A stretch of DNA of 64,000 nucleotides from Patellaria atrata CBS 101060 (Eukaryota; Ascomycota; Dothideomycetes; Patellariales; Patellariaceae), in the NCBI GenBank assembly GCA_010093705.1, contig MU006108.1:82818-146817 (forward strand). Direction: 5' to 3'. Both the position numbers and the translations under genes were made by a program. The notes under the pieces were generated by a model. It worked only from the letters and a program-made list of their open reading frames with translations. It was not told the origin of the DNA and made no database searches. This document shows, one piece after another, positions 11,614 through 22,176 of the stretch (position 1 is the stretch's first letter; every line of letters starts with the position of its first letter).

Positions 11614-14233
11614 CGGTCAATGCTCAACGATAATGCAGAGGTCCACCGTCTGATCTAAGGTAAGGACGGGATTGAGAGGTCATGATAGGCAGGAAGGCGA
11701 CAGAAGGTGTGACTTCCTCTTCTAGCAATCAGTTTGAGTCCCCTCATTCCGTTCTATCTTGCCGACGTAAGGTACTTTGTGAGGCACCTAACAACCACAT
11801 CTCCTCCGTTGGCACTTTTATTTCCCCCCTTTTTACTGAAAAGAACCAACATAAAGTAACCATACGGAATTCAATTCCGTTGGACGTAGCACCGTTCCAT
11901 ACTGGAGGTCCATCGAAAGACGATAGCAGGCGCCACAGAATACCTACAGCCCAAACCTCCCAGGGAGCACAAGAGCTGGGTCAAAATATAATGGGAGCGA
12001 TTGCCAGAGGGCAGAAGCGGATGTTTCTTCCGGGATGAGTGTTAATAAGGTACAGTCACCGATGGATGGATGAGTAATTACGGCGACGGATGCGACTGGA
12101 AGTATTTTGCAGCTTTTGTTCTAATCCATGCTACGGAGAGGATTCATCAGTCTCGCCGCACTTCGCAAAAACTTGATTTGAGAGCGAATTGAGCGCATGA
12201 GGATGAAAGCTCAGCTCCTTCAGCCGTACTGTCGACAGGCCAATCTCCAAGCGCCAACGCTCCGTGATATATCTAGCATTCCAGCAGCTTAGGTTACAAG
12301 CGTGCACAAGCTGAAGACCTTTGGTGGTTGAACCAAGTCGTCGTTGACGAAAGCGGTAGGGCCTACGTCCCAGGTGAGGGAAGCCGGGGCTTCCCCTTAG
12401 AACTAGAACTAACGGGCATGGGGGGGACTCTCGCATTCGCAGAGACCTTGATCCGAACGCACACCAACTCCTTGTCCTTTCTCCTCCACAAAGCGAAGTT
12501 GATAAACCTCCTCTTAACCTCACGCAATCGGTACGTCTCTGTTGGGCTTCCCCTAATACCCTTGCTCTGTTCTCCACCTCTTCTCCCAGTTTCTTACTGT
12601 TATTATGGCCGCGAACGATGATGATAGCCGCATGTATCCGTCCAAGTCGGTAACCCAGTACCAACGCTACAGAGGGATCGATCGCACTTCAAAGTCTTGA
12701 GAGCTGCAGCCGCCGCAAGGGGCCGTCAGGTTTCTTCGGAAGTACAAGAGGGACCCTGCTTCAGAAAGTGTTACCGTATTGTGCTAGATGGCGCAAGGAT
12801 GGATGGTCATGTCGAGCACTTAGGACTCGCTTTGCCCAGCTGCGAGTGTATACTGGCAAGTGTGGCATTACTGCAGCAGGTTGGGCTGGCCTCTTCTTGG
12901 GCTTGCATTCTGCTGCACCATATCAGGTCTAGACGAGTTCGAGGGTCAACTCTTTTCTGCAGACTCTGTTGCTTCAACCCCGGCTGTATCCTACCATTGG
13001 CTTCAACAGCTGGGCCTTATAAGGATTGGCCGCATGATCCAGATAGCACGGGATGGCTGTCAATATGCCTCTTCGCACCACTCGCGACGAGCAACACCAG
13101 AATCAACTTACCACATCCACCAACCAGAAAATTTCCTGGCAAAAGTACAGTTTGGACCGATGGACGGAGTTGGACCCAGATACATTGCATTAAACTAGCA
13201 TAACAAGCATAACAGTGGTGTGAGATAATAGTCAACAGTGAGAGCATGTCGTTAAGATTGAAGACATCATCAGTATCATCGGTTTCGTTCGAGCTACAGT
13301 ACAGTACCAAACGGAGTACAAAGTAACTCCAAACTGTTTGTACTGTACAGTGCCTTCCACTCGATCAATCCACGCTTTCTTGAGAAGTCATCAGAGTTCA
13401 TCCATCCTACCTTAAGCTACCTTATTAGAACGTTGAGCCGCGCACTCTTTCTGTCGCATCTAGGCGTCGGGTGCTTGCATCATCAAGCGCACTCATCCAT
13501 CACTCTTTTCATTCTTCCTCTTCCTTTCTGTTTGCCCCAAAACGTTTGTTGCTGTGTGACTGGACGATCAGTTTGCCCGGCCCATCTTTCATCTATCCTC
13601 CAAGCCTTTACTCATCTCCTCCACTACATAATACCCAGCTGGTATTAGATCTTTCGAAGCCCGAACTTCGTTCCTGATCATAATTTTATTGGTGACAAGC
13701 AAAAAAAGAGGTCAGCTTTTTCCAACTCGTTAGCGCGTACGGTACTGTGCAATACTAGAGGGCTCTACCTTTTATTTTTCTTTTGCCCCGCGATTGTGAG
13801 GTCCAGGTAGTTCTTCATCACCCCCCCCTCTTTACCCACTTCCTCCACCCAACTTGCAACTTCATCCACGATCTGCAGAATCAACACCCTCCTTCGTCTA
13901 CCTCGCAATTCTCCAGCTCGCTCTGGACTTTTGCTCCAAGCCAGATATTGACCCTTTACCAACGCCAGCGCATAAAGATTGTCAGTCATTTCTTGATAAC
14001 AACGCTAAACTCCGTCGATCATCCTCACTCACTGTTAACTGCTGCCTTACTACCCAACTTTCCTCACAAAACATCCTTGCATCATTCTGCGCTCTGTTTC
14101 TACCCATTACTTTTCTACAGCAGCAAGATCTTTGTATTGGAGCTCCACACGCGTCCCCTAATAATCGTCCATACTAACACTTCACTATAGCCATCTCTGC
14201 GCTTCAGGATACGGTCCGCGAAAACAAACAACA
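11614..14233. other. Long intergenic region upstream of the RRM gene
   Basis: No gene is supported in these 2.6 kb. Open frames near 12131-12664 and 12697-13203 lack ATG support or recognisable content. Palindromic GTACTGTAC-type motifs occur at about 13297-13309, 13340-13352 and 13738-13748. From about 13500 to 14230 the plus strand is strongly C/T-rich, which is typical of the promoter and long leader of a highly expressed fungal gene. Confidence 0.5.
13600..14233 (+). promoter_or_regulatory. Pyrimidine-rich promoter/leader of the glycine-rich RNA-binding protein gene
   Basis: Long C/T-rich tracts, for example around 13810-13870 and 14030-14120, run up to the ATG context ACAACAATG at 14234. 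Such tracts mark transcription-start regions of strongly expressed genes in filamentous fungi. The exact start site is not visible. Confidence 0.45.
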
Positions 14234-15095
14234 ATGTCTAAACTATTCGTAGGGTAAGTGTAAATCATCTTGGATGACCTTTAGATGGCCATAGAGACTC
14301 GTACTGATACCACCTCTCCAGCGGCCTAGCTTGGCACACTGATGACCAAACTTTACGCACCAAATTCGAGGAATTCGGTCAAGTTGAAGAAGCTGTGCGT
14401 GTCGATTCTAAAGTTTTACTACTAATCACTCACTGATGGTGGAAGATCGTCGTCAAGGACCGTGATACGGGCCGCAGCCGTGGTTTTGGCTTTGTCCGCT
14501 TCTCCCAGGAAGCCGAGGCGGATGCCGCCATTCAGTCAATGAACAATGTTGAGTAAGTCAAGGGAATTCATCTAGCTGTTTCCAATGTCCCCTCTCTGGA
14601 AGGAATAGCGTCTTCTCTGAAGTGTCGACCCTTTTCCCTTGCAATTGCTAACTTCATCCAGGTTCGACGGACGCACCATCCGCGTTGACAAAGCGTCAGA
14701 GCGCGCCGGTGGTGGCGGCGGTGGCGGCGGGTTCGGCGGCCGTGGTGGATATAATAATCCTCGCTCTGGTGGAGGGCAGGGTTATAACTCTGGATATGGT
14801 ACGTGTCGACCATCGTTCATTACCGTGTGTCTCTTTAAGAAAATATGCTAACAGTATCAAAAGGTCAACAGGGTGGCGGATATCAGCCACGTAATCAGGG
14901 TAAGCAAAATTTAACCACCAACATGACATCACCAAATTCGAATTCAATGTACTCATTCGTTACCCAGGCTACGGTGGTGCCGGTCAATGGGGCGGCGGGA
15001 ACTATGGTGGCGGAAACTCCTATGTAGGTGGTCAACAGAGCGGATACGACCAAGGCCAGCAGCAAGGCGGTGGTGGTCAGTGGCAGCAGCAATGA
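14234..15095 (+). CDS. Glycine-rich RNA-binding protein with one RRM
   Basis: Six exons: 14234-14253, 14322-14394, 14446-14552, 14662-14798, 14864-14899 and 14968-15095, giving 166 residues. All introns are GT..AG and the frame closes exactly. The RRM spans about residues 2-80, with RNP2 LFVGGL (4-9) and RNP1 RGFGFVRF (43-50). The tail is Gly/Gln/Tyr-rich ([17 protein letters not shown] and a run ending GGQWQQQ), a low-complexity RGG/prion-like region. Members of this group (plant GRP7, human CIRBP/RBM3-like, fungal relatives) bind RNA, often in stress or cold responses, and can be nuclear or in granules. The first exon of only 20 nt and the intron inside the RRM are usual for fungal members. 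Expression is probably high. Confidence 0.93.
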
Positions 15096-16138
15096 GTGGA
15101 TGACGACAGTTTGAGGTTCCGCATTCGCACTGGTTCTTTTCTCGGGTCCATTGGGAAAAAAAAAACATTCATCGGACTCATCTGGACTCGACCTTTCAAC
15201 ATTACACTATCGTCGAAAGGGCTCTCTGCATCTAGTTTCGAGACGGGGATATGGGATTGAAGACCTCCCGCATTACCATCAACCTCTACTGCTCATCATA
15301 CTTCTACACATACTCCACATTCCTCTTTCCACATTCACTTCACACTTCAAAATCAACAATTCTCCTTACACACGACATTTCTCATTCAGGCGGGATGCTT
15401 CAGGGCTGGGGTCGGGGCTTTGCGAGACTGCAATAGTGGCAGATGAATTTTCTTCGAAATGTCCTTTCTAATGATGGCTTAAGGGATGATACCCCAGGTC
15501 TACGGAATCGATCACACTTGCTGTTTCTCTGAATGACCCGAACAAAAAAATGCTGAATTGATCCCGCACGACTGAAAACCACCTTTCTCCACAGAAACCC
15601 CCTAAAATCTAACATCCTAGCTTGATGAAAAGAACAGATGGTAAAACCCCTAGATCCCCTTTTACACTTACCAATATCACTCACTGGAGTATTTTTACAG
15701 AGTATTTTTTTTTTTACAGGCGCCGACAAACTCGCCATTATTCTCTCCTCTCTTGCTACTACCGAAATATCCTCGGTGAATATACGGATTGTCGATCCTC
15801 TTGCCCACAATTGGGACTGCTCGAAATTACGTGGAATACAAAACCTTATGCGCTCGATGGACGTTACAGTAAGCATGAGTACATGGCACAGAAATAACCG
15901 GTTTGTCGCGTGAGTTTCAAGAAGCAGGGAGGACATTGTGGGATGGATGAAAATGAAACATGAGGTGCAATTTCGTCATTTCGTTACTTATGAACAATCT
16001 ACACCAGCTCGCTCGCTCCGAACGCTCATCAACATCGTATAGAAACCCAACGCTCAAGCGATCCTTCGTTATTATCCCGCAACTGACTACCCATATATAC
16101 TTCCCGCCTAGCGCTCCGAGGACTCCCCTTTCCACCTC
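15096..16138. other. Convergent intergenic region, no gene seen
   Basis: This region lies between the 3' ends of the RRM gene (plus) and the PhoD-like gene (minus). It contains A- and T-runs near 15157, 15545 and 15710. Open frames on both strands in 15400-15936 overlap each other and have no recognisable content. Confidence 0.5.
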
Positions 16139-19100
16139 TTACCAGAAGATTCTCCACCCAGCCTTCTTCTTCCGCGGCGCGGGATACGGTTCCGGCGTCA
16201 GACTCCCCTCGCTGTACCTCTCCCTCTCCACACGCTCGAGATACTCGCGCTCGCCCCTCTCGCGCTCACTCATGACCTGCTGCGCGCGCCGCGAGTGCCC
16301 CCGCTCCAATCGTTCGTCGTGCAAGTCAGCCGACTCACGCGACACGCTGGCGCTGCGGTAGCTGTGGCGCTCCGGCTCCGGGACGGGGTCATGCGGTTGC
16401 GGTTGGTGGCGGGGCATCGTGACGGAGCGACGGGGCGGGGCGATTGCCTGAGCTTGGGGCTGTGAGTGACGGTGCGATGCCGAACGCTGCGGTTGGGAGT
16501 GGGGGCCGCTGTATGTCTTCGCTCTCGCTGGGGGGCCTGAAGGCGGAGAGGGCGTGTATCTGTCGCCCTCGTCGTAGCGATCGTCGTGGTCGTAATCCGG
16601 TTCCCTCTTCTTCCGGGAGCCGAATAGGCTGAAGCGGCGTTTTGGCTTTGCGGGTTCGTACTCGTAGTCGTCGTACAGTACGTCGCCGGTCTCGCGGTGA
16701 GCATGTGTCGGATCGATGGAGTGATCGTGGGGTGTGCCGGCTGGAGTGACTTCCTCGCTTTCGTCAAAGCCACCGCCGGATGGTCCGACGTCGTGAGACC
16801 TTTTGTTCTTACCATGACTGAAGAGACTCTTCAGGAGACCCTTCTTCTCGTAGTCGAGTGCATTTAGGTCTCCCTCACCCCGATATTCAAGCGCCGGTAC
16901 GAGTAGCCGATACGGCGTCGTGATTCCGGAAGGATCATGCTGGTTCACCTCAACATTGAGCACTATGTCCAATCCATGCTCCAGATTTATAACCCCAGCA
17001 TTCTCCAAATTGGATCCACCGCCTTTGAGCGCGGCCTTTTCGGATAGACCAGTTGGGCGGCGATGGAAGGGATTAGGACGAGGAATATCTCCCGCAGTAG
17101 TGTCTGGAAAATATGACCCCGAGCCGTCTGCTGGTCTGGGGATAACGTCTGCACTTGCGCGGCGTCGGGATCCCTCAGGTCTGCTTCCTGCCAAGGTTGA
17201 GTCTTGAGACATGCTGTTATGATATGATGATGGCGGAGCCCCTCTATTAGAAAGCCTGCGGACCAACCCACCTGGGGTAAAGTCTTTTCGCGTCAGCGAT
17301 AACGTGCGGGACAATCTAGGGCCTCTTTGAGACGGCGATGGCGACTGTGGAGGAGGAGACGGTGGCGGTGTAGATCCGGGCTCATACTCGCGCAGGGAAC
17401 ACCAATTGCGACGAGGAAGGAGATGTTGGTTGTTCCTTGGTTTCCCATCCACATCATGGGTGAATATAGGGATCATGTCCTCGTCAGTCTCATGATCGAG
17501 ATGGTGGATTTTGTTCCGCTTGTTCAAAATATCTGCCATCATATCGGGAGGAGGAGTATTGACTATGGCAGACGATATGACGTTCGGCATGTACCTATGA
17601 TCACAGTCCTTGGGTATCCCAAGTTTCTTGTTACTGAAGAATTGCCCAACCGCTGCTAGATGAACATCACCACCCAGGATGGTGATGCGGACCGACTTTT
17701 CGGCTGCTATTTCCTGCAGTTCTTGGATGAACCAGTTACGTTCACTCTTATGGTGCTTTGCAGTCCAGTGATCGTCCAGATCATCCAAGATCTCAACTCC
17801 GCCGTCAAATTTATTGACAAACCCACCAAGCAAACCTGTGCGGCCTAGGGCTTTTATAGGATCCATCATACGAGAGGTAAGAACATTTTCCAAGAAATTG
17901 AGTCGTGGGTATGCAATTGGCTATTGAAGAATCAGCATGGTATCTTGTCAGAAGGTTTTAAATATTCTTACCACTCCTAAAAGGACGATAAGGTGCCTTG
18001 TCTCGCCCTTGATGATTTCTCGTCGCAACCGATCGAAAACGAGATCGTATGTAGCTTGGGTTAGGATTGAGTCTCGCTGTCTCTCCATGCGGCAGTCCAG
18101 GCCAAGGAAAGCAACATTACGGCCCAAAAACATGAACAGATTGCGACTCAACTGATTGATATATGGGCCGGGGGAATCGCCCAAAAGCCAGGAAGGTTCG
18201 TGCTCCTGTAACTCTTCTGGAAGACTTTGATGCTGGAAAAGCATATAGTACTTATAAGCTACTGCACCCAATCCTGTAAAAACTTTAGTACTCATGAAAT
18301 GATGAGGATATGAACCAAAGCCCTGAAAGAGGTTAGTAATATATATTAAGATGGGTTTCCAGTTACTTACGTCGATAATGTCATGATCATCCCAAATATT
18401 GATCATAGGAATTTGGGAATTGGCCATCCCAAACAGCCCTTGAGAGAACCACATGGCATATCGATTGAGATAAAAGTCCTCTAATTCATCCTGCATCTCC
18501 CGAGTGAATTGTGCTGAGTGCTTGTGTAGAGCATTTTTGGTTACTGTCCATTCTTGGAACAGCTTCGTCTGCTTCATAGCAGCATCGTTGTAGATCTGGT
18601 CTCCACCTCCTATCATAACGTGAAAAGGACGTGTCTGGTGGGTGTTCAAGACGTCTCGCCACATCGGATCTGGGCCAGAGAATTGATTGGAGTCTACACT
18701 GAGACTGAAACCATTGCAGCTGTGGAACATCATATTCATCGTTTGTCCCTTTGCTGGTACCCAGAAGCCAATTGCTGGACCACGGTTGATACGATATGCA
18801 ATTCGACGTTGCTTTGATCCCAACTCCACTTCTATACTGAAGCGCCAGAAGGTCACGCCTCTCTCAGCATATAATCGAATGCCTTTTACCTCCTTGTACT
18901 TTCCTAGTTTCTCGCCATCTTTGGAACGTATTCGAGATCTCAATCGCTGGTTTTGTTTTCCTTGTAATTTGTGGGCACTGTCGTTGCTGTGCGTATTGCT
19001 TCGTTTTTCTTCGAAGAGACCACTATCATCCTCAATGCGAGAGAGGTCCGTGTTTTCGGTCAAATCTTCTACAGGGCGAACGAACAAAGTCTTGCCCGTC

Positions 19101-21136
19101 CTGGACACCTTGACTTCTCCAGCTAGAGGATCAATATACTCCGGCGCAAGTCTTTGCCCGCTCTCAGCGCTTACCTGTGCCGGAGGAGGTGGCATCAGAT
19201 CCATAGGTTGCACAAAAAGTCGTAGAACAGGTACTGCTGTGTAAGAGGACGCTGAATCTTGAGTGACTATCATCACGGTTCCTCGCCAGATTTCACGACC
19301 TTCGGAGGTGCTGGCAGCGGCTGCAGAACGCGCGACCGTCTCTTTTCGCATTCCGGTGTACCTCAATAGAGGGCCGCACTTCATGTATAACGGGGGATTA
19401 AAGTTTGTCTGACCTGATGGATCCTCATAAGCTCCATCATAGATGAGACCCTCAGTAGGATTAGAACCTGTCAAATCCTGACGAGCGCTCCCACTACTAC
19501 GACGTTGTTGACCGGAACGTTCCCACCAAGCCTTATTCTTATCATCAGTATGATTTTGATTAACGTTAGTCTCCGGGGCATCTAACGACATGTCATTCGC
19601 TAATAAAGTTGCAATTTGTGCTTGTTTCCACTCATCCAACGGTTTTGCATGCTGGTATCTTCTTTCTGGTTCATGTTTACGGTGAACGATACTGGCGAAA
19701 CGCTTATGAAGACCATCGGTGGGTATGGATGTGTCATCCTCTAAGCTTGCATCACTAGAACTTAAGCTATCTCTTGCTTTGTAGGCACCCGCAAGTTGAT
19801 ATGGAACACCGTATCGATGTTCAGCACGATCGTGTGGCTTGTGGTCATTCTCGACGGAGCCCGATGTCTTGGTGATATCTCTACCACCTACGAGCTTCCG
19901 GCTTGGATACTCCCATGGCGGTTCTTTCTGAAGTTTTCGACTGTTGCTCCGGCCAACCATCACTGGCTTTTGTTCGGTCTGGTTGTCCATACCATAAAGC
20001 CCTAGACCAGTGGGCGCAGTGTCTCGTAGTTCTTCCTGCGGGACTTCACCCCTGCGCTGATCTGACCGGTCTCCAGCGAGAGACCTATCGCGGAAGCTGG
20101 CACCCCTAGAGACGTTCGATCTATCATACGGCCTTACTTCTTTTGATACATCTCGCGGAACTCCTTTGGGCCTCCCATCTTGCGTTTCTAATGGAAGAGC
20201 CCTAGAACTAGATTCCCGCGATTGTCTTACTCGTTGCGTGTTTGGCGCGGCCTGCGGATTGTAAGGAGTTCCGCCGAAGTCAATCGTGCCCTTTTCCGGA
20301 TACCTGGCATCTAATAATCCTTCTGTCGGCATAGAAACATTGCGTCGATTATTGTCTGTTCTCAGTGGCTGAGAGCTCAGAGGCTCACAAACTTTACGAG
20401 CTTGTGAAGACGCGGGGGCGGCATCACGGTTAGAGCGGCTGGCGCGACGATCTGCAGCTGCCTTTTCTTGCGCTTGAAATTCAGCTTCCTGAACTCGTGC
20501 GCGCTTTTCCTCTTTACTAATATCATCGAGTTTAACCTCAAGCTTTTGTAAAGGGGATCGATCTGGGACGGAATCGCGCCTGTCAACCGTGGCTCTTGTA
20601 GCAGACGTCCTTCTATGCTCCCTACGATCTTTTGGAGATGTAGGTGACATTGCATTTTCAAGATCATAGGCGGATGGCTGTGGTACGGTTATGGTAGGTT
20701 GACGCGCACTGTGGGAAGAATAGCTTTTCGAATTGCCGCGAGGGGGTGCGGATGCTTGGCCTGCTGCATTTGGCCCTCTATATGAGGAGGGTGGTGGCGC
20801 ACGGGGTGCATCTGGCGCAGCAGGGGGTGGGTGAGAGCTTAACGGCTCGTTTGATACTGGATAATTATATCTTTTATTCTCCCGTCTTCGATGAGAACTA
20901 GTCCTCTGAACATCGGCTGTGGGTTGACCCGTGGCGTACTGAGACTGAACAATTTTTTGCGGCGTGTAAGATGGAATGACTGGTGACTCTTCTTGGGCGT
21001 GCACCGCGGTAACCTGGTCAGGGGCCCGTCTATAGGAAGAACGCTGTGGCTTGTATGTATCGACACCTGTTCGCTGAGGTTGCGGTGGAATTACTTGAGA
21101 TGGCGAATATACACCCCCACTCCTGCGGTCATCCAT
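16139..21136 (-). CDS. Large PhoD-like metallophosphatase
   Basis: Three exons: 21136-18371, 18322-17972 and 17920-16139, giving 1632 residues. Introns are 18370-18323 (48 bp, GTAAGT) and 17971-17921. The first 500-odd residues are polar and disordered, rich in Arg/Ser/Pro/Gln. The PhoD-like phosphatase domain occupies roughly 570-1150. It contains IGGGDQIYND, the metal-binding block NIWDDHDIID (about 913-922) restored by splicing, and ILGGDVHLAAVG (about 1121-1131). The last 450 residues are again disordered, with Pro-rich, basic and RYDEGDRY-like charged stretches. PhoD enzymes are Ca/Fe or Mn-dependent phosphodiesterases or phosphatases. Fungal long forms are poorly studied and are probably cytosolic or membrane-associated. 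No signal peptide is visible. It is divergent from kexin. Confidence 0.88.
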
Positions 21137-22176
21137 CCCGAGAGACAGTCTTGCGCACCCCGGGGCCTAAACTTTTTGTGGAGACAGAGTAGTGGTTTGG
21201 GAGTAGAGATGATAGAGGTACCGAATGGAGACCAACTCCCTCACTAGATTTGACGTTGGATCTATGCAATGCTTCATATTAGTGACTTGAAAACATGACA
21301 CTGGAGGTTTATTTACCAGATACTGCTGTTAGTAGCACGAAAGATGTGTGCTGGTCATAAAACAGTTTAACAAATGACGTGTGGACGTAGTACGAAACGA
21401 AACAGCAATATCAGAATGTCAGAGGCATCATAATGGAACAACTGAAAGCATCGCATAGAAAGACTGAAGCTATGTACAGGAAGAATAAGAAAAGGAAAAA
21501 AGAAACAGATGCGCAGCGGGGAGGAAAAGTCTGGTGGTGAACGATTCGGTGGCTGGCATCTTGTGCTGATCTCGGATCGGCTGGTAACTCTGGTGGTTGG
21601 GTGGCTTGAGCGTCGGCCCGTCTGTCGCTTCCCCGCAGGAACTCGGGGGGTTAGGGCGGGAGAGATTGCTTAGCGCGCTTGGCTAGTTGTTCAGCGGAGC
21701 GGAAGTCTTCAGGGGTATCAAGGGACCCGGAGTACTCCCGTACGTAGGGAGGCGACTTCTTTGCGCGTGAGAGGACACATGTGAGAATCCCCAACAGCAA
21801 GCATTACAAGATCTTTGTCCACTGGTCTATAGCACAAGTATATCCGCTTACCTCCTTGTCGCTAATTATCTTTTCCTCGTATTCCTGGCTTAGGACCCGT
21901 CCGTATACCGCTTAATCCACTTTCCATACTTCTCTAAACATCCGTAATTTCGAGCTTCAACCTATCTCCTCGAACCGGGTAGACGTTTACAATATCATAG
22001 ACCGGCGACTTACCTTTCAACTCTGATATTGGTCTCCAGAAAGTGGTCTACTCCTTCAGTTTCCACGCTGGAACAAACGGGTCGCTCTTGTCACACCCAG
22101 GGGCTTCTCTGAGCGGAACATTGACGGTAAACTTTTGGACCCTGTTACTTTTTTTTTTCGAAACGGGTGTATAGTT
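21137..22176. promoter_or_regulatory. Divergent intergenic region between the PhoD-like gene and kexin
   Basis: These 1.04 kb carry both promoters. A purine-rich stretch lies at about 21478-21530. C/T-rich stretches lie at about 21890-21990 and 22030-22100 on the kexin side, as expected for a leader. No gene or known element is seen. Confidence 0.5.

Noticed and set aside
12131-12664. 177-codon open frame on the minus strand (and overlapping plus-strand frames to 13203)
   Set aside because: Arg/Leu/Gly-heavy without domain pattern, matched by an open frame on the other strand, no leader signal; the plus-strand partners start at GTG. It looks like chance in a slightly GC-rich stretch.
15400-15936. 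178-codon minus-strand frame
   Set aside because: Opposed by two 91-codon plus-strand frames; composition and content give no support; the region is the 3' flank of two convergent genes.
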